Assembly (NCBI RefSeq): GCF_014633365.1
Contig: NC_068343.1
Location: forward strand, 25,761,307 to 25,825,306
Source: Diospyros lotus
Taxonomy: Eukaryota; Streptophyta; Magnoliopsida; Ericales; Ebenaceae
Direction of reading: 5' to 3'
Length of the DNA: 64,000 nt
Position 1 is the stretch's first letter, and the number at the start of each line of letters is the position of its first letter. Below the pieces are notes generated by a model. The model saw only the letters and a list, made by a program, of their open reading frames with translations. It was not told where the DNA came from and did not search any database. Position numbers and translations under genes: made by a program. Of this stretch, positions 11,287-19,560 are shown one piece after another.

Positions 11287-11713
11287 TCTTGCCTTGAAGC
11301 GAACATCATTCTTGTCAGGAAATCCATCTTTCTTTGCATATACCTATTTGCATCCAATTGCCTTCTTTCCCTTCGGTAAGCTGGCCATATGACATGGACT
11401 GTATTTCTTCATTCATAGCTTTCCTCCACTTTTCATTTTCTGAACTTTGGACAGCTTCATTGTAAGTGGCAGGAACATCATCATTTACAATTGGAGATGC
11501 ATAGGCCTCCAAGTCGACAAAACGAGCAGGTTTTCGAATCTCTCGTCGTGGCCTTCCTGTTGCTATTGATTCTTGTTGCTGTAGAGGTTCTTGGGTTGGA
11601 ACCTCTTCTTCATCTGACGACTCCTCTGCCACAGGAGTGTCTTCACCTGATTTGATACTTACTGCTGGGTCAATTCTTCTTTCAAACTCCACATGTTTTG
11701 GAGTGGTCTCCAT
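11287..11713 (-). pseudogene. Copia B integrase-RT linker and start of RT
   Basis: The segment holds an acidic linker (ESSDEEEVPTQEP), the basic GRPRREIRKPARF motif and NEAVQSSENEKWRKAMNEE, which precedes the RT domain in copia elements. It then shifts frame, and in the alternative frame GKKAIGCK is followed by TAG in place of the usual tryptophan. DGFPDKNDVRFKARL then continues into RT. Confidence 0.82.
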
Positions 11714-12387
11714 CTACTGTGGAGGATCATCAAGCTGCTGCACAACTTCATTTGTTACCTTTTCCAACATGGATAATTCATCAAAGGTAACATCCCTACT
11801 AAAGATTATCTTCTTCGATTCCAGGCACCAGAGCCGATAGCCCTTTATTCCAGAAGTGATCCCCATGAACAATGCTTTCTTTGCTCTTGGATCCAACTTG
11901 GATTCCTTAACATGATAGTATACAATGGAACCAAAAACATGTAAGGAATTATAATCATTAGCAGGTTTTCCAGACCATACCTCGAAAGGTGTTTTTCCAC
12001 AAATAGTAGTTGATGGCAATCGGTTAATGAGATGACTCACATATGTCACAGCCTCAGCCTAAAATTGTCTGCCCAACCCAGCATTGGATAACATACACTA
12101 AACTTTCTCCAGCAACGTTTGATTCATGCATTCTGCCACTCCATTCTGTTGTGGTGTATCTCTAACTGTAAAGTGTCGAACAATACCTTCATCTTGACAG
12201 ACCTTATCAAATGGATCATTTCTATACTCACCACCATTATCTGTTCTGAGTCATTTGATCCTTCTGTCAGTCTGAGTTTCCACCATATTTTTCCATTTAA
12301 CGAAACATCCCAACACTTCATCATTTTTCTTCAAAAAATACACCCATACTCTTCGGGAATAATCATCAACAAAGGTTACATGGTAGT
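11714..12387 (-). pseudogene. Copia B integrase, catalytic core second half and C-terminus
   Basis: The part downstream of the chimera reads HVTFVDDYSRRVWVYFLKK and then the second catalytic aspartate in LRTDNGGEY, with a TGA just before it where arginine or glutamine is expected. TPQQNGVAECMN follows, then, after a TAG in place of tryptophan, the C-terminal PFEVWSGKPANDYNSLHVFG and the LDPRAKKALFMG box. The domain is cut between GGK and HYHV by the insertion at 12393. Confidence 0.88.
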
Positions 12388-12392
12388 GTTTA

Positions 12393-12619
12393 TGTAACAT
12401 CCCGCATCGAGCGATAGGAAGGACCGGAACAACTTACCCTAATGAGCCTACACGAACTTCCCAGGGGGGTCACCCATCCCTAGATTACCCCAGGTCAAGC
12501 ACGCTTAACTTAGGAGTTCTTTGCCAACATTCAGCCCAAAAGGTATCCAGCTGGTGTTGTTTCCTTTCTTACACTATCCTCGATATATACTAATCTCTCT
12601 GGGCTCTCGGGGTATTACA
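12393..12619 (-). repeat. Cassandra LTR, outer left copy
   Basis: 227 bp, TGTAACATCC..GTATTACA. Read on the minus strand it carries the 5S-like block AAGTTAAGCGTGCTTG and GGGATGGGTGACC. It differs from the next LTR (12808) at only about two bases. It shares those two variants with the right terminal LTR at 16098-16323. Confidence 0.9.
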
Positions 12620-12807
12620 TTCCTCCCCCCCTTAACCACATGACGTCCTCGTCATGCGACCTTACAACTGGTCCCAGACCTTCTCCCCTTGGGGGCTGCC
12701 ATCCTAGAAGACTGCCAGAAGCCGCTCCTTGTACAGGCCCTCAAGCCCCGGCGCCACTCCTCGACCTCATCGGACCGCTTTCACCAAGGGTCGGCTCTGA
12801 TACCATT
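12620..12807 (-). other. Cassandra internal domain, left (variant type)
   Basis: About 188 bp with the TRIM layout. A polypurine tract (minus-strand TTAAGGGGGGGAGGAA) lies at the 12619 side. The primer site TGGTATCAGAGCC lies at the 12805-12793 side, two bases from the LTR. The middle third does not resemble the internal domains at 15904-16060 or 34990-35110, so it is a second internal subtype. No coding capacity is expected or seen. Confidence 0.85.
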
Positions 12808-13033
12808 TGTAACATCCCGCATCGAGCGATAGGAAGGACCGGAACAACTTACCCTAATGAGCCTACACGAACTTCCCAGGGGGGTCACCCATCCCTGGAT
12901 TACCCCAGGTCAAGCACGCTTAACTTGGGAGTTCTTTGCCAACATTCAGCCCAAAAGGTATCCAGCTGGTGTTGTTTCCTTTCTTACACTATCCTCGATA
13001 TATACTAATCTCTCTGGGCTCTCGGGGTATTAC
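12808..13033 (-). repeat. Cassandra LTR, inner left copy, ending at the gypsy junction
   Basis: It matches 12393-12619 except for its last base: GTATTAC runs into CCCAAGTCAAGCACG rather than ending ACA. The junction sequence 13029-13048 resembles an internal part of the same LTR (12899-12918) at 19 of 20 bases. Confidence 0.88.
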
Positions 13034-13050
13034 CCCAAGTCAAGCACGAG

Positions 13051-16000
13051 ATGAGAGGTATGCTGACGGGGTTGATGCAAGTAATGAATACCATAGCTGC
13101 TAATCAAGGGAGGCAAGGGTCTCAAGAAGCAGGAGGCAGTGGAGATGCACCGCCAGTCGTACCAGTTGCCCCAGCAGTTCCAGTGGCGAGAGATCATGGG
13201 ACCCAATTATTGAAAGATTTTATGACCTTTCGACCACCCGAGTTCCATGGTGGCTCAGATGCTTCAGCGGTAGAGAATTGGATGTTGGCAATAGAGAAGC
13301 ACCATCGATCGATTGGTTGTGTTGATGATCGTCGTGTTAGACTCAGTACCTTTCTACTTCGAGGAGATGCGGAGAGATGGTGGGAGACTGCCCGCCAGAG
13401 GTTTGGAGAGAGGGAGCCGACTTGGGCCGAGTTCCAAGAGGTGTTTAATGCGGCATATTGCCCTACATGGGTCCGAGAGCAAAAGGTATATGAATTTATT
13501 GATCTAGTGCAGGGCAACAAGACGGTGGCTCAGTACGAGGCAGAGTTTACAGCATTAGCCCGATATGCTCTAGATTTGGTTTCTACTGAAGCAAAGAAGG
13601 CTTCTAAATTTCAGAGAGGACTACGTCCAGACATCCGTCATGCCTATGGAGGAGTCCAGTGCAATGACTACGCAGCAGCTGTTCAGCGAGCCTACGCTAT
13701 TGAGAGAGACCGTAATGAATGGAGGGTGATACAATCAAACAGGAAAGGAGCTAATTCGTCTCAAGCAAGCAAGAAGATGAAGTGGGCGGCCGAGCCAGGT
13801 CGCGATGAGGGGAAGGAACCACTATGCCGTCAGTGTGGGAGGTGGCACAAGGGACAATGCATGGATGGACAGGACGTATGTTATATGTGTGGACAGGCTG
13901 GCCATATGAAGAAGGATTGTCCGAGGAATCAGACAGCACTTCCAGCACCCCTAGCTCAGGAGGTAACTTGCTTAAAGTGTGGACAGCGAGGGCACAAGGC
14001 AAATGTTTGCACACGTCCACCGCAGTACGGAGGACAGAGGGCAGGAGGTCAGGGCCCGAGGGGTAATCAAAGGCCACCAGCTAGGGGACCAGTGGCAGTC
14101 CAGGCACCCGCACCACTTCTACCAGCAGCTCAGCACCCACCTATGGCAGAGAGACCCCATGTTCAGGGTAGAGTATATGCTCTCACATCAGCTGAGGCCG
14201 AGCAGGGTAGCGGGACGATCCAAGGTATTCTATCTCTCTATGATCATGATGTTCGAGTGCTTTTTGATACAGGAGCTACACATTCTTTTCTTGCACCGCA
14301 TGCTATGTGTTATATTCCTCATTCTTGGATCGCGTTGCCATATCATTTGATTGTGTCTACCCCTGGGGATAGAATCATGGTGGGGAGGGAGAAATTTGAA
14401 AATTGTGAGATAGGAGTGCATGATAGGAAGTTATTGGGTGATTTGATCATTCTTGATATTAGTGACTTTGATTTGATCCTTGGTATGGATTGGTTATCTC
14501 GGCATTATGCCAAAGTTGACTGTCGTAAGAAGACTATTTCTTTCGAGATACCTCTGCAGCCAGTCCTTGAATATAGAGGCGTCAAGCCTGTATCTACAAT
14601 ACCCATGATCTCTGTAATGAAAGTAGAGAAGCTACTACGGGATGGTTGTGAGGCCTACCTAGCTTTTGTGACTACTGATGAAGGGAGCAAGAAGGATTTG
14701 ACCAAGGTGCCAGTAGCTCGAGATTTTGCCGATGTCTTTCCTGACGACCTACCGAGATTGCCTCCCCGGCGAGATGTGGAGTTTTCTATTGAGTTGTTAC
14801 CTGGTACCCAGCCTGTATCTAAGGCTCCGTATCGAATGGCGCCTAATGAGCTTAAGGAGTTGAAGACCCAGTTGGAAGAATTGATAGAGAAGGGTTTCAT
14901 TCGACCCAGCTCGTCTCCTTGGGGTGCACCCGTTTTGTTCGTGAGAAAGAAAGATGGATCGCTACGGTTATGTATCGATTATCGCCAGCTGAATCAGGTA
15001 ACTATCAAGAATAAGTACCCTTTACCTCGAGTGGATGATTTACTAGATCAGTTGCGAGGAGCTAAGGTATTCTCGAAGATTGATTTGAGATCGGGCTATC
15101 ATCAAGTACGAGTTAGACATGAAGACATTCAGAAGACAGCTTTTCGGACTCGCTATGGTCACTATGAGTTCGTGGTGATGCCTTTCGGTTTGACTAATGC
15201 CCCAGCTATTTTCATGGACCTGATGAATCGAGCCCTTCGTGAGTATTTAGATTGCTTTATTATTGTGTTTATTGATGATATTCTAGTATACTCACCCAGT
15301 GCAGAGGAGCATGAGGAGCATCTTACCTTAGTATTGAGGAGGCTTAGGGAGGAGCAGTTATATGCCAAGTTTAGCAAGTGCGAGTTTTGGCTAGATCGAA
15401 TTGGATTCTTGGGTCATATTGTGTCTGGAGATGGCATTTCAGTGGATCCCGAGAAGACTAAGGCAGTTATGGATTGGCCAAGGCCGACGACAGTGACAGA
15501 GATCCGTAGTTTCTTGGGACTTGCTGGATATTATAGAAGATTTATTGAAGGTTTTGCTCGTTTATCTTCCTCGATGACAAAGCTGACGAGGAAAGGAGTA
15601 AAATTCGAGTGGAACGATGCGTGTGAGCGATCTTTCCAAGAGTTGAAGAGGAGATTGACTACTGCACTAGTTTTGGCTATTCCGAAGAGTGGAGAAAAGT
15701 TTTCGGTATACAGCGATGCTTCCCATTCAGGTTTGGGATGTGTGTTGATGCAAGAAGGGCAAGTTAATGCTTATGCCTCGAGGCAATTGAAGAGACACGA
15801 GATGAACTATCCCACTCATGACTTAGAGTTAGCAGCAGTGGTATTTGCTTTAAAGATCTGGCGACACTATTTGTATGGAGAGAAGGTGGAGATCTATACC
15901 GACCCCCGAGCCTCTGAGCGCGGTGGTGGGGCAAACCTCAGCGAGGAGGCTGAGTCCCGAGGGGGGCGTGAGGCCCCTATGGGGGGAGCGTGTAGGCACC

Positions 16001-16056
16001 TTAGGCGAATCCCACATCGGCCATGCAAGGGGGGAGAGATCTGGGACCGGTTGTAA
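13051..16056 (+). CDS. Ty3/gypsy gag-protease-RT-partial RNase H frame fused to Cassandra
   Basis: One uninterrupted 1001-codon frame. It holds a retrotransposon gag region (about residues 50-220), three cysteine knuckles (CRQCG at 259, [14 protein letters not shown] at 277, [14 protein letters not shown] at 307) and an aspartic protease DTGA at 406. RT follows, with the first catalytic aspartate region IDYRQLN near 643 and the FIDD box at 741-744. The start of RNase H shows catalytic D near 889 and E near 926. The gypsy part stops at EIYTD (residue 951); the last 50 codons are Cassandra non-coding DNA read in frame. The usual gag N-terminus, the rest of RNase H, and the integrase are missing. 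The ATG at 13051 is the first in frame and may be internal. The style is that of plant chromovirus (Tekay/Del-like) elements. Confidence 0.9.
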   Translation: MRGMLTGLMQVMNTIAANQGRQGSQEAGGSGDAPPVVPVAPAVPVARDHGTQLLKDFMTFRPPEFHGGSDASAVENWMLAIEKHHRSIGCVDDRRVRLSTFLLRGDAERWWETARQRFGEREPTWAEFQEVFNAAYCPTWVREQKVYEFIDLVQGNKTVAQYEAEFTALARYALDLVSTEAKKASKFQRGLRPDIRHAYGGVQCNDYAAAVQRAYAIERDRNEWRVIQSNRKGANSSQASKKMKWAAEPGRDEGKEPLCRQCGRWHKGQCMDGQDVCYMCGQAGHMKKDCPRNQTALPAPLAQEVTCLKCGQRGHKANVCTRPPQYGGQRAGGQGPRGNQRPPARGPVAVQAPAPLLPAAQHPPMAERPHVQGRVYALTSAEAEQGSGTIQGILSLYDHDVRVLFDTGATHSFLAPHAMCYIPHSWIALPYHLIVSTPGDRIMVGREKFENCEIGVHDRKLLGDLIILDISDFDLILGMDWLSRHYAKVDCRKKTISFEIPLQPVLEYRGVKPVSTIPMISVMKVEKLLRDGCEAYLAFVTTDEGSKKDLTKVPVARDFADVFPDDLPRLPPRRDVEFSIELLPGTQPVSKAPYRMAPNELKELKTQLEELIEKGFIRPSSSPWGAPVLFVRKKDGSLRLCIDYRQLNQVTIKNKYPLPRVDDLLDQLRGAKVFSKIDLRSGYHQVRVRHEDIQKTAFRTRYGHYEFVVMPFGLTNAPAIFMDLMNRALREYLDCFIIVFIDDILVYSPSAEEHEEHLTLVLRRLREEQLYAKFSKCEFWLDRIGFLGHIVSGDGISVDPEKTKAVMDWPRPTTVTEIRSFLGLAGYYRRFIEGFARLSSSMTKLTRKGVKFEWNDACERSFQELKRRLTTALVLAIPKSGEKFSVYSDASHSGLGCVLMQEGQVNAYASRQLKRHEMNYPTHDLELAAVVFALKIWRHYLYGEKVEIYTDPRASERGGGANLSEEAESRGGREAPMGGACRHLRRIPHRPCKGGEIWDRL

Positions 16057-16097
16057 GGTCGCATGACGAGGACGTCATGGGCTTAAGGGGGGCAGAA
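15899..16097 (+). other. Cassandra internal domain, right, with polypurine tract
   Basis: From CCGACCCCCGAGCC onward it matches the reverse complement of the stand-alone Cassandra internal domain (34940-35116). It begins exactly at the bases that follow the primer site in that element. It ends with GGCTTAAGGGGGGCAGAA, the polypurine tract, before the LTR. Confidence 0.87.
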
Positions 16098-16323
16098 TGT
16101 AATACCCCGAGAGCCCAGAGAAGTTAGCATATATCGAGGATAGTGTAAGAAAGGAAACAACACCAGCTGGATACCTTTTGGGCTGAATGTTGGCAAAGAA
16201 CTCCTAAGTTAAGCGTGCTTGACCTGGGGTAATCTAGGGATGGGTGACCCCCCTGGGAAGTTCGTGTAGGCCCATCAGGGTAAGTTGTTCCGGTCCTTCC
16301 TATCGCTCGAACGGGATGTTACA
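16098..16323 (+). repeat. Cassandra LTR, right terminal copy
   Basis: 226 bp, TGTAATACCC..GGATGTTACA, in the opposite orientation to the left LTRs. It ends at the GTTTA duplication. Confidence 0.92.
16196..16280 (+). promoter_or_regulatory. 5S rRNA-derived segment with RNA polymerase III control boxes
   Basis: The LTR reads AGAACTCC, AAGTTAAGCGTGCTTG (box A-like, 16206-16221), then AGGGATGGGTGACC..CCTGGGAAGTTCG (box C-like, about 16237-16265). These match the 3' two-thirds of plant 5S rRNA, the defining feature of Cassandra TRIM LTRs. The same block occurs reversed at about 12440-12520 and 12855-12935, and in both LTRs of 34714-35357. It is not a complete 5S gene. Confidence 0.85.
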
Positions 16324-16328
16324 GTTTA

Positions 16329-16546
16329 CCTCCCATAGATGCTGTCTTGGATGGTCCCCACACATCTGAGTGAACATAATCCAGAATACCATTGGTATCA
16401 TGGATTGTAGTGCCAAACTTCACTCTCGTATGCTTCCCCTTAACACAATGCTCACAAAAGTCTAATTTACAGGTCTTGACGCCTTCCAATAATCCTTGCT
16501 TAGATAAAATTCGCAAAGATTTTTCATCTGCATGTCCCAAACGCAT
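16329..16546 (-). pseudogene. Copia B gag-pre-integrase and integrase N-terminus
   Basis: The [20 protein letters not shown] histidine motif, the [15 protein letters not shown] half of the zinc finger and the first catalytic aspartate in [11 protein letters not shown] are present. The frame reaches SMGGK at the chimera boundary and continues with HYHV at 12387. Confidence 0.88.
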
Positions 16547-16624
16547 ATGCCACAGTTTGGTTACTTATGTATCCCTGTCATCATCGGAAGCTACTGCTGC
16601 TGTTGTCCCAATAACTGCATTACC

Positions 16625-16957
16625 CTAATAGTAATACAAGTTATTCTTCTTTCGTATACCTTTCAACATTACAAGTGTGCCAGAAAACACATTCATAACT
16701 CCGTTTTCTACAGTTACCTTCAATCCCTTGGACTCCAATGTTCCCACAGAAATGAGATTCTTTGTCAAACTCGGCACATATCTCACATCTGTTAGCATTC
16801 TGGTCGATCCATCATGATTCCTCAAATGGATTGTGCTAACTCTGGTTGTTTCACAAGGTGTGTCGTTTTCCGTGTAAACAACTCCTCCATCAAGTTCTTG
16901 AAAGTCAAAGAACCAGTCCCGATTGGGACACATATGGTAGCTACAACCCGAATCCAA
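16625..16957 (-). pseudogene. Copia B protease
   Basis: The segment starts at the protease signature MDSGCSYHMCPNRDWF and continues through VRYVPSLTKNLISVGTLESKGL, the end of the copia protease region. A TAG just before LLDSG separates it from gag; the codon is probably a former tryptophan. A further stop lies between it and the gag-pre-integrase domain. Confidence 0.87.
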
Positions 16958-16960
16958 AAG

Positions 16961-17881
16961 CTAAGCACCAGAATGGCTTGTCGAAGACGTAAGAACTAAT
17001 GAAAGGTCTAAACTCTCATCGTTAAGTTCAGTGACATTTGAGACAACTTTCCCTTTGTCAGATTTGCCCTTAGCTTTTAACTTTGGGCAGTCCTTCTTCC
17101 AGTGGCCTTTCTCCCGAAAAAAGGCACACTCATCTTTGTTCGGTTTGGGTTTCGAACTGGATCTCCCTCTCCTTCCTTTCTTCTGGCTTTGCGAACGGCC
17201 TCTTACAATCAATGCTTCTACTGCGCCATGCGTTGTTTCCTTTTTATCTTTCCTTCTCAACTCATAGCTATACAAAGCAGCACAAACTTCACTAAGAGAC
17301 ACCTGAACCTTCCCGTGAAGCAGAGTCATCTCAAGAAATTCAAACTCCTCGAGAAGGGATCCCAACAGCATCAAAGCCAAATCCTCATCTTTGAACGTTT
17401 CATCCAAATTCATCAAATCAACTACCAACTGATTAAAGGTAGTGATATGATCATTTATCGTGGTACCAGGAACATAAGTAAAGCGGAACAATCTTTTTTT
17501 CATGTAGAGCTTATTCTGACCGCTTTTCTTCAAAAATTTCTCCTCCAATGCCTTCCATAGTATACCGACAGAATTTTCCTTCGAAAATGCATACTTCTGT
17601 TCTTTGGACAAGCATGATCGAATTGTACCACACGCCAATCGATTGATGGTCTTCCAATCTTTTTCTTCAATATCTTCTGGTTTCTTTTCTTCAATGGCGA
17701 TGTCTAGACCTTGCTGAAAGAGAGCGTCTAGAACCTCGCACTGCCACATGCCGAAATGACCCGAACCGTCAAACACTTCCACTGCAATTCTTGTATTCGC
17801 CAGATTCCTCGCCCAAGTGGATGAAGAAGAAGCTCCCGATGTGGATTGTTCTGAACTCTTTTCGCCAGCCATCTCTGTCAT
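16961..17881 (-). pseudogene. Copia B gag
   Basis: 306 residues from an ATG close to the 5' LTR: a UBN2/DUF4219-type capsid region (VFDGSGHFGMWQCEVLDAL, LMLLGSLLEEFEFLEMTLL), a basic tract, then a zinc knuckle. The knuckle reads CAFFREKGHWKKDC, so the second cysteine of the CCHC motif is phenylalanine. It ends at TAG right before the protease signature. An active element would make a gag-pol fusion. Confidence 0.88.
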
Positions 17882-18059
17882 CTTCTATATTCAATAGTTA
17901 TCAAAGCAGAACAATCCAAGAATATCTTTTCTGATGTGGAAGATCAAGCACAGTTGCAACCACAGAGCATATTAAGAAAAACTTGGCCAACAAAAAGAAT
18001 CTTTTCTGATGTGGAATATCAGACTTAACTGCAACCACAGAGCATACTAAGAACCTTGG

Positions 18060-18071
18060 GCTCTGATACCA
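18060..18071 (-). other. Primer binding site of copia B
   Basis: Minus-strand TGGTATCAGAGC two bases inside the 5' LTR, complementary to initiator tRNA-Met. Confidence 0.9.
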
Positions 18072-18073
18072 AT

Positions 18074-18420
18074 TGTTGGGAAAATCAGGCAATTTTTCCC
18101 AAAATCAAAAGCACCAAAAATAATACCCGACAAAAAAAATTATTGAATATAAAATAAACAGAACACCAAAAAATTAATGAGGTTCAACCAATATGGCCTA
18201 CGTCCTCGAACACCACCAAATCTTCACTAATATCAAAGAGAAAAAATACAAAGTGTGTAATAAGAGAAATACACACAAATGAGGGGTACAAGTGCAATAA
18301 GAGCAAACTTGTTGGGATGCTCTATAACAAAGGGGGAGGGTGCCTTTTATAATTAAAAGGACCCTCCCAAACCCATTTCCCAGCCGATGTGGGATGGGAG
18401 AAAAAAACCAATATCCAACA
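18074..18420 (-). repeat. 5' LTR of copia B
   Basis: 347 bp partner of 9469-9815, ending ATCCAACA against the CCTTC duplication. Confidence 0.95.
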
Positions 18421-18425
18421 CCTTC

Positions 18426-18514
18426 ATCATGCCGCATTGTTATCATCAACCAAGAAGCTTAGCCGCTTTCCTAGTCCATATCTACAAATGCAAAGCGAGA
18501 TACAGTGGTTTAAG
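18426..18514 (+). pseudogene. Exon 4, second part, of the ACD6-like gene
   Basis: It continues the ankyrin motif interrupted at 9468 (HHAALLSSTKKLSRF), then LQMQSEIQWFK, and ends in phase 0 at AAG|GTCCAT. The paralogue has LQMQRELQRFK at the same place. The 141 bp intron that follows is a multiple of three and has no stop in frame. Confidence 0.85.
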
Positions 18515-18655
18515 GTCCATCTCCAGCTTCTGTTTCTTCTTTTGTATTTTCTTATTATTTTTAGTTGCTGGTTTTTCTTGTTTACAAAAATTAAAGGTGA
18601 AATATTTATCATTTTTTTTTTAAATTTTGGGGCCAGCATGGTCCTTGATTCCCAG

Positions 18656-19243
18656 AAAGTGGAGAAGATTTTACCCATGTACAAAGGAGTAGAAAACAAG
18701 GATAACCTAATTCCAATGGATTTATTCGTACAAGAACACAGAAAGCTCAAAAAAGCCGGAGGGAAATGGCTGAAGGAGACGGCATCATCTTGCTCAGTAG
18801 TGGCGACGCTTATTATCACTATAATGTTTAGTGCTACATTCACTGTTCCAGGCGGCTATGACAATGATACAGGCATTCCCATAAATTTGGGATCAAAATA
18901 CTTCACTATCTTCATAATTTCAGATGCATTATCTTTGTTCTCGTCCTACACTTCGGCTATGTTATTCCTGAGAATTTATATGTTGGACTTTCAAGACGAA
19001 GATTTCCTGATCAAGTTGCCCTTGACCTTAACATTCTGCATTTTCACTTTCTTCCTATCTATCGTAACAATGGTGATAGCTTTCAGCACTGCCTTCTTCC
19101 TGACGCTGAGAGAGACCCTTGAGAGCATGACCTTGCCGGTGTTCATGTTAGCTTACATTCCAGTCATTGTTTATTCTACATCGTACCTCTGGATTTTCAT
19201 TAATGTTCTTCGTTTGACCCTGCACCACCTATTTAATCGATAA
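18656..19243 (+). CDS. Last exon of the ACD6-like gene: PGG domain
   Basis: It follows the acceptor TTCCCAG in phase 0. It encodes KVEKILPMYKGVENKDN, the PGG-domain entry WLKETASSCSVVATLIITIMF and the signature VPGGYDNDTG. Three more hydrophobic stretches follow (near SDALSLFSSYTSAMLFL, LTLTFCIFTFFLSIVTMVIAF and VFMLAYIPVIVYSTSYLWIF). It ends at TAA 19241-19243. Four membrane helices are the family's normal architecture. This exon itself is undamaged, unlike the rest of the gene. Confidence 0.88.
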   Translation, partial: KVEKILPMYKGVENKDNLIPMDLFVQEHRKLKKAGGKWLKETASSCSVVATLIITIMFSATFTVPGGYDNDTGIPINLGSKYFTIFIISDALSLFSSYTSAMLFLRIYMLDFQDEDFLIKLPLTLTFCIFTFFLSIVTMVIAFSTAFFLTLRETLESMTLPVFMLAYIPVIVYSTSYLWIFINVLRLTLHHLFNR

Positions 19244-19560
19244 GTACACGTCATGGTCGACTGCAAATGGAAGAAAAACAAATGGATGTTCCTTTGTTTT
19301 CCTTATTTATTTTGTATTTTTAACCATGCCTCTCTTGTTTCCTGAGTTTCCCATGTTATTCTTATGGTTTTGGATTGTAAAATACATTTATTTTCTTCTC
19401 CCATAAGTATTTTGTCTTATATATTTAGAGAAATAATGCTTCTCAATCTATATATATAAATGCATATCCAACTTCCAAATAAATTTATCTGTTGGAAAGT
19501 AAACTTGTTTAAGATTCAAGTGTCTGCATTGATATGATACGTGTATTTCTATGGTTCATG
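19244..19560 (+). other. 3' flank of the ACD6-like gene
   Basis: AT-rich DNA likely to hold the 3' untranslated region. No clear poly(A) signal can be assigned and no other gene is seen. Confidence 0.4.

Larger units (their letters stand above)
12393..16323. mobile_element. Chimeric Cassandra/gypsy element with inverted Cassandra ends
   Basis: 3931 bp flanked by a perfect GTTTA duplication (12388-12392 and 16324-16328); removing it rejoins the copia B integrase codons GGK-HYHV. Left part: a whole minus-strand Cassandra TRIM (LTR 12393-12619, internal, LTR 12808 to about 13033). Middle: a plus-strand Ty3/gypsy gag-pol fragment in one open frame (from about 13049 to 15903). Right part: plus-strand Cassandra internal domain (15899-16097) and LTR (16098-16323). 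Both termini are therefore the same LTR end, TGTAACATCC, in inverted orientation. The shared duplication argues for one integration event of an already chimeric cDNA. Nested insertion plus deletion is the main alternative. Confidence 0.88.
9469..18420 (-). mobile_element. Ty1/copia LTR retrotransposon B, inserted in the ACD6-like exon
   Basis: Both LTRs are 347 bp and differ at about 15 positions by my count (near 96% identity). The element reads on the minus strand with gag next to the right LTR and RNase H next to the left. The target duplication CCTTC is perfect (9464-9468 and 18421-18425). Deleting the element and one duplication rejoins ATC CTT CAT CAT GCC in the ankyrin frame. It carries the 3931 bp chimeric insertion 12393-16323 inside integrase; without it the element is about 5.0 kb, a normal copia size. 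Several stops make it non-autonomous. Confidence 0.95.
6098..19243 (+). pseudogene. ACD6/ITN1-like ankyrin-repeat PGG-domain gene, split by a copia insertion
   Basis: The family consists of plasma-membrane proteins with cytosolic ankyrin repeats and a C-terminal four-helix PGG domain, linked in Arabidopsis to defence and salt signalling (ACD6, ITN1). The pieces seen are exon 1 (6098-6134), exon 2 (6492-7073), exon 3 (8061-8231), exon 4 (9058-9468 continued at 18426-18514) and a last exon (18656-19243). Intron phases agree across every junction (1,1,1,0), and the minus-strand paralogue at 27.5-31 kb has the same phases. Two lesions make it a likely pseudogene: an in-frame TGA at 6878-6880, and a 9 kb copia element in exon 4 whose removal restores an LHHAA ankyrin motif. 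A short exon of about 42 bp present in the paralogue was not found here. Confidence 0.85.

Noticed and set aside
16196..16280. A 5S ribosomal RNA gene
   Set aside because: Only the 3' two-thirds resembles 5S rRNA, it is diverged, and it sits inside every Cassandra LTR in the window.
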